From assembly GCF_000768315.1 (NCBI RefSeq), contig NZ_AQQX01000007.1, positions 86,158 through 150,157 of the forward strand: a stretch of DNA of 64,000 nucleotides. The letters are read 5' to 3'. Positions 53,764-62,318 of the stretch are shown one piece after another. The notes beneath the pieces were generated by a model. It made no database searches. It saw only the letters and a list, made by a program, of their open reading frames with translations, and was not told the origin of the DNA. The position numbers and the translations under genes are program-made. The stretch's first letter is position 1. Each line of letters begins with the position of its first letter. The DNA comes from Pseudooceanicola atlanticus. GTDB lineage: Bacteria > Pseudomonadota > Alphaproteobacteria > Rhodobacterales > Rhodobacteraceae.

Positions 53764-55131
53764 ATGGCGCAGACAGACCAGACCAGCTCGCAAGTGGCAG
53801 CGGCAGGCACGACCTCGGAAGAGGCGCGACAGATTCTCGATCGTCTGGCTTCGCGATTTTCCTGCCGAGATTTTGATCATTCGCCAATGGATCCCGACCT
53901 GTTGGCGGCAATCGTGGCGGATGGCGTGCAGGCTCCGTCGTCGTGCAACCAGCAGAACTGGCATTTCATCATCGTGACAGAGCCGGAGGCCAAACGCCGC
54001 GCGACCGAGATCGCGGGCGGCAACCCGCATTTCGAAACCTGTTCCGCGCTGATCTACCTGTGTTTCCAGAAAGGGTGGACCCACGGGAATTTCTCGATCG
54101 TGCAATCCGTCGCGGCGGCGTGCTATCACATGATGCTGTCGGCCCATCTGCGCGGTTACGCCTGTATCTGGAACGCAGGTATCGGCGACCACGCGGCCCT
54201 GCACGATATGCTGGACCTGCCGTCAACTTTCGAACTTCAGGGGGCGCTGGCCATCGGCACGCCGCGTCCGACCGCCCCGCAGATGAAGGCGCCAAGACGC
54301 CCGCTGGAGGAGGTCATGTCCTTCGGCACATTCTCGCGCCCCGATCACGCCGTTTATCCTGCAAAGCCGGCCAAGGCCTACCCGTATTTCGAGATCGGCA
54401 ATGCCAGCAACCCCTTTGCGGAATGGGACCCGACCCGGTGGAGCTGGGACCAGATAGCCGATTTCCGGGGATATTCGGTCTGGGCGAAATCACCTCTGGC
54501 CGGGGTCTATGTCTCGCGCCGTCAGGGGGACGCGCAGGGCGTCGAACATTCCCTGTTGCCACCGACCGCCCATGACGTGGTCGAGGTCATGCCTTGGAGC
54601 GGCACCTCGACCGTCGCGCTGGATGCCGCACTTTCCGTGGATGCTCACTTGCATGTTGCCGAACTCGCCCAGCCGAACCTGGACTTCATCCGGGAACGTC
54701 TGAAACAGGAGGGCGTTGTCCGAAAGGCTCTCAGCTTCGACCTGATGGCCGGGGGCAAACTGCCCTATGCCGATCAGAGCATGGACCTTGTCGTTCTTCC
54801 TCAGGTCCTCGAACATGTGCCAGACCCGGAGGCGTTGCTGGACGATGTGAAGCGTATCCTGCGGCCCGGCGGGCATGTCGTGCTGAGCAGTCGAAACATG
54901 TCTTCCGCTTATGGAGCGCACTGGCGTGACGTTGAATCCGTCGGCCAGGTTCCCAATCAGGGACCTTTCACGCCTATCGAGGCGTCGAGTTTGGGGGACC
55001 TCGTCAAGGCGAGGTTCGAGATCGAGGTAGCATGCGGTATCGGCCGCGAAGCGACAGGCGATGCCGAACGCCTCGACGGAGATGACGCGGAAACGGGTCG
55101 CCTATTCGCCCTGCGTGCCCGGCGGACATGA
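53764..55131 (+). CDS. Nitroreductase-methyltransferase fusion protein
   Basis: A 455-aa protein with two domains. Residues about 20-195 are an FMN nitroreductase (SRFSCRDF near 30-37, QAPSSCNQQNWHFI 56-69, and NAGIGDHAALHDML 137-150). Residues about 265-455 are a class I SAM methyltransferase; the PYADQSMDLVVLPQVLEHV stretch (334-352) and LRPGGHVVLSSRN (366-378) are clear. Motif I reads VVEVMPWSGTSTVALD (272-287), which lacks the usual glycine-rich GxGxG. The start at 53764 follows GCGGAGAGGC; longer readings to 53617 cross the operator. Role unknown. Confidence 0.85.
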   Translation: MAQTDQTSSQVAAAGTTSEEARQILDRLASRFSCRDFDHSPMDPDLLAAIVADGVQAPSSCNQQNWHFIIVTEPEAKRRATEIAGGNPHFETCSALIYLCFQKGWTHGNFSIVQSVAAACYHMMLSAHLRGYACIWNAGIGDHAALHDMLDLPSTFELQGALAIGTPRPTAPQMKAPRRPLEEVMSFGTFSRPDHAVYPAKPAKAYPYFEIGNASNPFAEWDPTRWSWDQIADFRGYSVWAKSPLAGVYVSRRQGDAQGVEHSLLPPTAHDVVEVMPWSGTSTVALDAALSVDAHLHVAELAQPNLDFIRERLKQEGVVRKALSFDLMAGGKLPYADQSMDLVVLPQVLEHVPDPEALLDDVKRILRPGGHVVLSSRNMSSAYGAHWRDVESVGQVPNQGPFTPIEASSLGDLVKARFEIEVACGIGREATGDAERLDGDDAETGRLFALRARRT

Positions 55132-55148
55132 CCGCCGGACCAGGAATA

Positions 55149-56498
55149 TCAGGCCCCGAGTTTGCCCAGTACGGGTGCCACCGACGGTGCGGCGTCAAGC
55201 GAAAGGATATCCGACCAGACGTCCTTGGCCGCATCCGCACTCCACAGCCGCGTGGTCAGCGACATGTACTTCGCTTCGATCTGTTCGGGCGGGTAGGGGG
55301 CCGACCAATCGCCCTGGTTGGTTTCGACCGACGCCTGCAACTCGCGTCCATCCGTCAACCGGATCACCACTTTCGCGGGGCGCAGGTCGGGCAGCTTGGC
55401 GCTCATGGACGCATCCTCGCGGATGGATACCTTTGCCGCGAGCGCACGGATCACCGGGTCGGCAACCTTGTCATTGGTGAAGGACTGTACGTCGCTGCCG
55501 CCGTTCACCAGCGACGTCGCGATGGCGAAAGGCACGGAGAACTTGGCGGCGAGGACGTTGGCCGGGGCGGGATCGTCCAGTTCCGCGGCCAGCATGTAGC
55601 TGTCGACGGCAACGGCCTCGACCTGGGCCGGATCGAGCTCTGGCGTGTCGGCGCGGATCAGGTCCAACGCATCCAGTGCGGCGTGATTGAAGCGGCAGCA
55701 GGAATGCATCTTGAAGTAATTGCGCATGACCTCCCAGCGTTCGCCCAACTGGTCCGTCATCGCGTCCGGATTGAACCCTTCGCCCGCGACCTTGCCGAAA
55801 ACGTGGCCGACGCCATCCGCATCGCCATTGTATCCGACCGCAGACAGATCGGCGGCCAAAAGGCCCATCTGGTTGCTCACGCCGGCAAAGACATTGCGGA
55901 CCGTGCCGCCCTCCAGCATCGTCCGCCGCGACGTGGTCGAACCGAGACTGGCGGCCATGTTCATCGCCTCTACGATATCCCCGCCGGGTGCGGCACCGCG
56001 CAGGCGCAGAACACCAACCGCCGCACCAATGGCACCCCACGTTCCATGCGGATGCATGGAGCCGCGCAATTGCGAGGCGATGCCGACGCGCGCTGCAGCC
56101 TCGTAACCGATACAGCAGGCATTCAGCAGGTCCCTTCCCGAAATCTCCCGACCGGAGGCAATCAGGCGCGTGGCTTCGGCGAGAATGGCGGGGATCGCGT
56201 GAATCGCGGGGTGTCCCTTGGCGAACTGGTTCCCTTCGTCCATTTCCAGCGTCGTGCCGGCGGTGCCGTTCAGAAGCGCGGCGGTCGCGGCATTGGCCGT
56301 CAGGGCCGTGCCAATCACCGTACACTGGCCCGCCGCATCCGCGATCAGACGGCTCCGCAGGCGTTCGACCTCCGGCTCAGCCGCGCCGCCGACGATGGCA
56401 CCGATCGTGTCGGCCAGGATCAGCGCGGTCTTGGCCCGAACCTCCGGTCCCGGATCGGCCTTGGCCGCGAAGTCAGCGAAATCTGCCAGATAGGTCAT
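55149..56498 (-). CDS. MmgE/PrpD family protein (copy 3)
   Basis: A 449-aa member of the 2-methylcitrate dehydratase/aconitate decarboxylase family. It shows LEMDEGNQFAKGHPAIHAIPAILA near 125-145, GYEAAARVGIASQLRGSMHPHG near 170-190 and the C-terminal lid from 280. It converges with the fusion gene (18 bp between stops) and is divergent from the racemase-like gene across 83 bp. No copy of the repeated operator is seen in that promoter, so it may be controlled separately. Confidence 0.88.
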   Translation of the reverse strand: MTYLADFADFAAKADPGPEVRAKTALILADTIGAIVGGAAEPEVERLRSRLIADAAGQCTVIGTALTANAATAALLNGTAGTTLEMDEGNQFAKGHPAIHAIPAILAEATRLIASGREISGRDLLNACCIGYEAAARVGIASQLRGSMHPHGTWGAIGAAVGVLRLRGAAPGGDIVEAMNMAASLGSTTSRRTMLEGGTVRNVFAGVSNQMGLLAADLSAVGYNGDADGVGHVFGKVAGEGFNPDAMTDQLGERWEVMRNYFKMHSCCRFNHAALDALDLIRADTPELDPAQVEAVAVDSYMLAAELDDPAPANVLAAKFSVPFAIATSLVNGGSDVQSFTNDKVADPVIRALAAKVSIREDASMSAKLPDLRPAKVVIRLTDGRELQASVETNQGDWSAPYPPEQIEAKYMSLTTRLWSADAAKDVWSDILSLDAAPSVAPVLGKLGA

Positions 56499-56581
56499 GG
56501 TGTGACACCCCTTTCATTTTCGCGCAGACCCTACTGCGCTGACCCCCACTTGCAAGACCGACCCACAAAAAGGAGAAAGCC

Positions 56582-57346
56582 GTGAAAAAGGTCCTCGTCA
56601 TCGTTCCGTTCCCCATGTCCGAGGAGAACCGGGACCAGCGTCGCGCGCAGTTGCAGGCCGTCCAGCTGGGCCCCGATATCTCGTTCGAATTCGAATCCGT
56701 CCGCGTTGCGCCACGCAATTACGTCAGCGCCTCCGACATGGCGATTGCCGATATCGGTGTGCTGGAAGCCGGGCTCGAGGCGGAAAAGCGCGGCTATGAT
56801 GCCGTCTGCATCGACACCATGAGCGACAGCGGCATGGCGGCCCTTCGCTCGGAATTGTCGATCCCCGTCATCGCACCTGGCCGCTTTTCCATGCTGACCG
56901 CGCTGATGCTGGGCAAGAAATTCTCGATCATCGCGCTCTGGCCGCATTGGCGGCATATCTACGAAAAGAACCTGAACGAGCTGGGGCTGTGGCATTCCTG
57001 CGCGTCCATCCGGGGGCTTGATCTGACGCCGAACAACCAATCCCTGTTGGCCGGGAAGGAAGAGGACGTGTTCCCCGCCCTCGAACAACTTGCCCTGACC
57101 TGTATCGAGGAAGACGGCGCCGACGTAATCCTTCTGGGGTCCACCACGATGCATCAGGCGCACGCCTATCTATCCGAAAAGCTGCCCGTGCCGGTCGTGA
57201 ACCCGGGACCCCTGACCTACAAGTTGGCGGAGGCGCTGCTGGGGCTGGAACTGACCCATAGCCGCAAATCCTACCCGACTTCGCCGAAGCCCAAACCGGA
57301 GGTTCTGCATGCGATGCTGGATACGGCCGCGACGTTTGAACACTGA
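56582..57346 (+). CDS. Asp/Glu/hydantoin racemase-fold protein lacking both catalytic Cys
   Basis: A 254-aa protein, GTG start at 56582 after AAAAAGGAGAAAGCC. It has the two-domain racemase pattern: GYDAVCIDTMSDSGMAALRS (71-90) and ADVILLGSTTMHQ (180-192). Family racemases use one Cys in each half (usually ACF.DP and LGC..M). Here the positions are Thr79 and Ser187, so neither Cys is present. Relatives include hydantoin racemase, maleate isomerase and arylmalonate decarboxylase. The altered residues imply different chemistry or loss of activity. Confidence 0.84.
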   Translation: MKKVLVIVPFPMSEENRDQRRAQLQAVQLGPDISFEFESVRVAPRNYVSASDMAIADIGVLEAGLEAEKRGYDAVCIDTMSDSGMAALRSELSIPVIAPGRFSMLTALMLGKKFSIIALWPHWRHIYEKNLNELGLWHSCASIRGLDLTPNNQSLLAGKEEDVFPALEQLALTCIEEDGADVILLGSTTMHQAHAYLSEKLPVPVVNPGPLTYKLAEALLGLELTHSRKSYPTSPKPKPEVLHAMLDTAATFEH

Positions 57347-57420
57347 AGTCCCCGGCCGGGTCAGTCCCTGAAATTCGCTCGGTCCCCGCGAGCATGCCTT
57401 GTGGGGATCGGCCTTTATCT

Positions 57421-57450
57421 ATCCCGCTGGCGACAACAACTCAGCGGGAT
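57421..57450. terminator. Convergent terminator hairpin
   Basis: ATCCCGCTG (57421-57429) and CAGCGGGAT (57442-57450) form a perfect 9-bp stem with a 12-nt loop, directly before the end of the ADP-forming synthetase gene (stop 57454). A second weaker stem (GGTCCCC with GGGGATC) lies just before it. There is no strong T-run. Confidence 0.6.
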
Positions 57451-57453
57451 GGA

Positions 57454-59535
57454 TCAACTCAACCGGATGAGTGCGTCGAGCCGCAGAACGCCCTCCGCTC
57501 CGATCAACATCGGATTGATTTCCGCCTCGATCACGCGCGGATGCTGGGCCAACTGGCTGATCGCGACGATGCTGTGGGCGAGGGCCTCCAGATCCCCGGT
57601 CGCATGGCCGCGGTAGCCTTTTAGCAGGGCGAAGCTCTTGATTTCGTTTATCATCGCCTGAGCAGTAGCCAGATCGACCGGCGCGCATCTGAGTGTGCTG
57701 TCCTTGAGAACTTCCGCCAGCGTACCACCGGCGGCAAGGGTGATGAGAGGCCCGACACGCGGATCGCGCGTCAGGCCGATCAAGGCTTCGCCCAGACCTG
57801 TCGCCATTTCCTGAACAAGGGCCCCGGTCACGTTGGCTTTGGGCGCAGTATGCGCGACCTTGGCGCGCATGTCGCGCAGGGCGCGGGTCAGATCTGCATG
57901 CCCCCCGAGGTTTAGGCTGATCGCTCCGACCTCTGTCTTGTGGGGCAGGTCCGGCGAGGTGAGCTTTGCGACCACCGGGAAATTCAGGCCCAAATTTCCG
58001 GGCTGGTCGCCGCCATCGGGAATGAACACTTGTGCCGGTTGTGGCACGCCGAGCGCGGCGAAAACCTGCCCGGCGTGATATTCGTCCAGCAGGCCGGGCT
58101 GCGCGGCATCCAGCAGAGCTGTGACCGCGGCCGGGAGCGTCGCCCCGGATCGGTTTCTGGGGCTCCGATGCTCCAACAATGCGGACACGCCTTCCGCGCA
58201 GCTTTCGGGGGTGGTAAAGGTCGGAATTCCCCTATCGGCCAGAAGTTTGAGCGTGTCCGGCGCATGTGGTAGAGGCAAGACGACAAGCGGTGCATGATCT
58301 TCTTTCGCTTCCTCCAGCGCAGCGACGAGTGGATCGACAGTCAGATCCGGATTGAACTGGGCGGAAGACCCGATCGCAACCACCAGAACCCCGGTCTCCG
58401 GATCGTCCAGAAGCGCGGCGATCACGGATTTCATCACGTCCGGTTTTGCACCTGCCATCGTGACATCGACCAGTTTGCCGGAGCCAAGCGAGATACTCTT
58501 CGGTTCCAGCGCGTTACGGGTCTTTGCGCCACATCCCGCGATCCCGACCCCATGCGCGTTGATTTGATCCAGAACCATTCCGCCGCCACCGCCGGTGGTC
58601 GTCAGCACCGTTGCGGTTCTGGGACGTGCTTGATCCGGACGCCCCCTTACCAGAGCCCGTGGCGTGTCGAGCAGGGCGTCGAATACCTTCACCTCTGCGA
58701 TCCCGATATCCCTCAGGAAGGCGGAGATTGCACCACTGGCCCCCGTCAGCGCGCCGGTATGCGAGACCGCGAGGTTTTCCCCTTCATCCGATTGACCGAT
58801 GACGTAGGCGACAACAGGTTTGCAACAATCCCGTGCCTTCTTTGCAAAGTTCTCCAAAGCCTTTGGATCACGAACGGTTTCCAGGAACAGGGCAAAGCTG
58901 TCGGTGTGCGGGTCCTCCAGCATCCATTGCCCGAACCGCCCCACATCCGTCACGGCTTCGTTCCCGAGCGAAGCAAACCCAGCAAAGCCCATGCCCCGCG
59001 CCAGGCCCCTCGACAGGATCATGCCGATCATGCTGCCGGATTGCGACAGCACGGTCAGGCCACCGGCACGCAGGTCCGGGGCCGCGAACGCAGCGTTGGA
59101 GGTGCAGATGAAACGGTTCGGGATATGCACGATGCCGGTCGAATTCGGGCCGATCAGATGGATGCCTGCCTCTCTTGCGATGGCCGCTGCACGGTCCTGG
59201 CGGGCGCGGCCCGCGTCACCGGATTCGGCAAAGCCGTCGGCCAGCATGGAAACGACGGGTATTCCGGCCTGCGCGCAATCTTCCAATGCCGCCAGGGCCG
59301 GATCGGCATCCAGCAGGATATAGGCGTGGTCGATATGCTTCGGACTGTCCACCACGGACGGCAGAGCAGGGAGACCCTGAACGGTTTCGCGCCGGGGATT
59401 CACCGGAAGGATTTCGCCGGAAAACCCATGTGTCATCAGAAAGCTCTGCGGCCGCGCGGTCAGGCGTCCGGGCGTGTCGGACGCACCGATCAGCGCGACC
59501 CGCTGCGGATCGATCAGGGCTTTCAGGTTCGTCAT
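57454..59535 (-). CDS. Acyl/acetate-CoA ligase, ADP-forming (fused alpha-beta)
   Basis: A 693-aa protein with a CoA-binding domain (LIGASDTPGRLTARP near 16), succinyl-CoA-synthetase-like domains and a C-terminal ATP-grasp. The likely phosphorylated His is in LAVSHTGALTGASG near residue 260. ATP-grasp segments include PVVAKLTSPDLPHKTEVG and VLKDSTLRCAPVD. Such enzymes interconvert acyl-CoA plus ADP and acid plus ATP. Next to acid-degrading genes it may recycle CoA or activate a short acid. Its own promoter has a TGGCATACCA palindrome. Confidence 0.88.
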   Translation of the reverse strand: MTNLKALIDPQRVALIGASDTPGRLTARPQSFLMTHGFSGEILPVNPRRETVQGLPALPSVVDSPKHIDHAYILLDADPALAALEDCAQAGIPVVSMLADGFAESGDAGRARQDRAAAIAREAGIHLIGPNSTGIVHIPNRFICTSNAAFAAPDLRAGGLTVLSQSGSMIGMILSRGLARGMGFAGFASLGNEAVTDVGRFGQWMLEDPHTDSFALFLETVRDPKALENFAKKARDCCKPVVAYVIGQSDEGENLAVSHTGALTGASGAISAFLRDIGIAEVKVFDALLDTPRALVRGRPDQARPRTATVLTTTGGGGGMVLDQINAHGVGIAGCGAKTRNALEPKSISLGSGKLVDVTMAGAKPDVMKSVIAALLDDPETGVLVVAIGSSAQFNPDLTVDPLVAALEEAKEDHAPLVVLPLPHAPDTLKLLADRGIPTFTTPESCAEGVSALLEHRSPRNRSGATLPAAVTALLDAAQPGLLDEYHAGQVFAALGVPQPAQVFIPDGGDQPGNLGLNFPVVAKLTSPDLPHKTEVGAISLNLGGHADLTRALRDMRAKVAHTAPKANVTGALVQEMATGLGEALIGLTRDPRVGPLITLAAGGTLAEVLKDSTLRCAPVDLATAQAMINEIKSFALLKGYRGHATGDLEALAHSIVAISQLAQHPRVIEAEINPMLIGAEGVLRLDALIRLS

Positions 59536-59555
59536 GCGTCAACACCCTCCTAGAT

Positions 59556-59565
59556 TGGCATACCA
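59556..59565. promoter_or_regulatory. Short palindrome TGGCATACCA
   Basis: TGGCATACCA is a near-palindrome of the TGGNATNCCA kind often bound by GntR-type regulators. It lies 21 bp upstream of the synthetase start on the minus strand, in a 174-bp AT-rich space shared with the gene at 59710. Which regulator uses it is unknown. Confidence 0.3.
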
Positions 59566-59709
59566 TAATTGGGATTCGGAGAAGGTCCATAAAATGTAAT
59601 ATATAAGCACTTTAAGCCGCCCTAGGATCTTCGGTGTCATAGATAGAATACCAAAATATGCGTTGAAGCGTTTCACGCCTCGTCTAAACTGACGGTCGGA
59701 GGAGCGACC

Positions 59710-60075
59710 ATGTTCGACAGATTGACCGAGACATGTGGGAAGGGCAGCGCGATTGCGGCCTTGGCGCCGGACCTGCACTGGGACCTGATGCTGCAGACCG
59801 GCGACAATGAATACGCGATCAGGATCGAAAACGGTGCGGTGATCGCCGCAAACGCCGGACCTCACGTGATGCCGTCCTGGCAGACAAGACTGGCCGCCCC
59901 GACCGAGGAATGGGCTGCATTCCTTGAACCTGTGCCGGGTCCCGGCCATCACGACATCATCGCGCTACTGCGCCGCGGGGCGATGCGGTTCGAAGGCGAT
60001 CTTCATCCGCTGATGGCGAACCTCTACTACACCAAACGTATGCTCGCCTCCCTCAGACCGGAGGTCGCCACATGA
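59710..60075 (+). CDS. Small protein, SCP2-like
   Basis: A 121-aa protein starting after GGAGGAGCGACC. The C-terminal half, with DIIALLRRGAMRFEGDLHPL and then MANLYYTKRMLASLRP, resembles the end of SCP2/sterol-carrier-like domains. There is no signal peptide or membrane segment. Its stop overlaps the start of the alpha/beta-hydrolase gene (ATGA), so the two act together. A lipid-binding or substrate-presenting role for the hydrolase is inferred; family assignment is by eye. Confidence 0.7.
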   Translation: MFDRLTETCGKGSAIAALAPDLHWDLMLQTGDNEYAIRIENGAVIAANAGPHVMPSWQTRLAAPTEEWAAFLEPVPGPGHHDIIALLRRGAMRFEGDLHPLMANLYYTKRMLASLRPEVAT

Positions 60076-60917
60076 CCCTTCACATCGAACCGATCATTGG
60101 CCGGTACGCCCATATCGAGATCGAGGGCGTCGCCCACAGGCTCTACTGGGAGGAGGCGGGGCAGGGCATCCCGCTCGTCTGCCTGCACACGGCGGGCAGT
60201 GACGGGCGTCAATATCGTGCGCTGCTGAACGATCCTCGGATCACGAGCCAGTTCCGCGTTCTGGTGTTCGACATGCCGCGACACGGCAAATCCTCTCCGC
60301 CTGCCGGCACGGTAGACACGGACTACCAGCTTACATCCGATGCCTATGTCGCCCAGATCCTCGCCTTCTGCGACGCGATGGAACTGGACAGCCCGGTGGT
60401 CATGGGGTGCTCCATCGGGGGAAGGATCGTGCTGCACCTCGCGCAGCGTCATCCGGAGAGGTTCCGTGCACTTATCGGCCTGCAATCCTCGGCTCATGTG
60501 GCGCCGTATTATGATACCCAGTGGCTTGATCGACCAGACGTGCATGGCGGGCGCATCTGCGGTGCGATCGCCTACGGCCTTATGGCCCCGCAAAGCCCCA
60601 TGGCGGATCGTGACGAAACCCGCTGGCACTACATGCAGGGCGGCCCAGGCGTGTTCCGCGGCGACATGCATTTCTACAAGGTCGATGGCGACATGCGCGA
60701 TCAGCTGGCCACGATAGACACGGCCAAATGTCCGATCTACCTGCTGACGGGCGAATACGATTATTCCTGCACGCCCGAGGACAGCCGCGCCTTGGCGGAC
60801 GCAATCGGTGTCGATTTGACCGTGATGCCCGAGATGGGGCATTTCCCCATGTCTGAAAATCCGCAGGCCTTCTTGCACCACCTCTATCCCGTACTCGACC
60901 GTATCCGTTCGGCCTAG
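60072..60917 (+). CDS. Alpha/beta-hydrolase
   Basis: A 281-aa canonical alpha/beta-hydrolase. LHTAGSDGRQYRAL gives the oxyanion region, VMGCSIGGRIVLHLA the nucleophile Ser (GCSIG), Asp is expected after TGEYDYSCTPED, and His in EMGHFPMSENP. In contrast to the tandem protein at 22651, the triad is complete. It overlaps the SCP2-like gene. Likely an esterase, lactonase or C-C hydrolase of an intermediate. Confidence 0.88.
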   Translation: MTLHIEPIIGRYAHIEIEGVAHRLYWEEAGQGIPLVCLHTAGSDGRQYRALLNDPRITSQFRVLVFDMPRHGKSSPPAGTVDTDYQLTSDAYVAQILAFCDAMELDSPVVMGCSIGGRIVLHLAQRHPERFRALIGLQSSAHVAPYYDTQWLDRPDVHGGRICGAIAYGLMAPQSPMADRDETRWHYMQGGPGVFRGDMHFYKVDGDMRDQLATIDTAKCPIYLLTGEYDYSCTPEDSRALADAIGVDLTVMPEMGHFPMSENPQAFLHHLYPVLDRIRSA

Positions 60918-60989
60918 GGCCATCGCCTGTCAGCAATGCCTTTCCCTCTAGCGTCTCTCCCGTTATCGGGAGGGAAAGAGGAGAGCCCG

Positions 60990-62177
60990 ATGACCCCAGC
61001 CGCCCGCATCGCTGCCGCCGCCGAAATCCTGGATGACATTCTTGAAGGTGCGCCGGCGGAAAAGGCCCTGACGGGGTGGGCGCGGCGCAGCCGGTTCGCG
61101 GGGTCCAAGGATCGTGCAGCCATCCGGGACCATGTGTTTGATGCGCTGCGTTGCCGGCGCAGTTTCGGCCTGCTGGGCGGGGCGGAAACTGGCCGCGCGC
61201 TGTTGCTGGGCCAGACGATTGCCGACGGGCGTGAGCCGTCCGATATCTTTACCGGTGAGGGCCACGCGCCCGCGCCGTTGTCGCCGGAGGAAGAGGCGCT
61301 GGTCGCCCGCGACCCCGCGCAGGCCCTGTCCGACGCCCCGCGCGCCGTGGCCTGTGATATGCCTGATTGGGTCTGGCCCATGCTCGACGCGTCGCTGCCG
61401 GGGCAGGCGGAGGAGGTCGCCCGGAACCTGCGGCACCGTGCGCCGGTCTTCCTCAGGGTCAACCTGCGCAAGACCGATCCGGCAAGGGCCATCGCTGATT
61501 TGGCAGAGGATGGTATCGTGGCCGAACCGCACCCGTTGGCAGAGACTGCCCTGATCCTGACCGAAGGCGCCCGCAAGGTCGCCCAGTCCGGCCCGTATCA
61601 GGACGGACATGTCGAATTGCAGGACGCGGCGAGCCAGGCGGTCGTGGCGTCTTTGCCGCTGGCCGATGGCTTGCGCGTTCTGGATTATTGCGCGGGCGGC
61701 GGGGGCAAGACGCTGGCCATGGCGGGCAGGGCCGACGCCGAGTTCACCGCGCATGACGCGTTGCCTGCCCGCATGAAAGACCTGCCGGACCGGGCGGCGC
61801 GGGCTGGTGTCCAGGTGAACGTCACGGATCGGCCGGACGGACCCTATGATATCGTGTTGTGCGATGTGCCCTGTTCCGGCAGTGGCGCATGGCGTCGCTC
61901 TCCCGATGGGAAATGGCGGCTGACCGAGGCCGGCTTCGCCGATCTGCTTGGCACGCAAAGCGAAATCCTTGATCTTGCGGCTCTTCTCGTGGCGCCGGGC
62001 GGCGTTCTGGCCTATGCCACATGCTCGGTTCTGGCACCGGAAAACCGCGATCAGGTGGAGGCCTTCCTGTCGCGCCACCCGGAGTGGGAACTTACCACCG
62101 ACATGCAATGGCTGCCCACCGATGGTGGTGACGGATTTTACCTAGCGCAATTGACGCGTTCGGGGGTGACCTCCTAG
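60990..62177 (+). CDS. RsmB/NOP-family RNA (cytosine-5) methyltransferase
   Basis: A 395-aa protein starting at 60990 after AAAGAGGAGAGCCCG. It has the SAM-binding VLDYCAGGGGKTLAMAG near residue 230, catalytic Cys in DVPCSGSGAWRRSP and the second Cys in YATCSVLAPEN. It would methylate C5 of a cytosine in rRNA. The N-terminal domain is shorter than NusB-containing RsmB. This is a core-type gene and marks the end of the accessory stretch. Confidence 0.9.
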   Translation: MTPAARIAAAAEILDDILEGAPAEKALTGWARRSRFAGSKDRAAIRDHVFDALRCRRSFGLLGGAETGRALLLGQTIADGREPSDIFTGEGHAPAPLSPEEEALVARDPAQALSDAPRAVACDMPDWVWPMLDASLPGQAEEVARNLRHRAPVFLRVNLRKTDPARAIADLAEDGIVAEPHPLAETALILTEGARKVAQSGPYQDGHVELQDAASQAVVASLPLADGLRVLDYCAGGGGKTLAMAGRADAEFTAHDALPARMKDLPDRAARAGVQVNVTDRPDGPYDIVLCDVPCSGSGAWRRSPDGKWRLTEAGFADLLGTQSEILDLAALLVAPGGVLAYATCSVLAPENRDQVEAFLSRHPEWELTTDMQWLPTDGGDGFYLAQLTRSGVTS

Positions 62178-62318
62178 GCTCTGCCTCAGGGCCACGAACC
62201 GGCTCCCCATAAAGGCAACCGGCTTTTCCCGCGGCCAACCCGCACCCGTTAACCCATGGTTAACCAACTTCGGTGCAGATGGAGCCTGGCCATGCGGCGG
62301 GCGAAGGACGGTTGAGCG

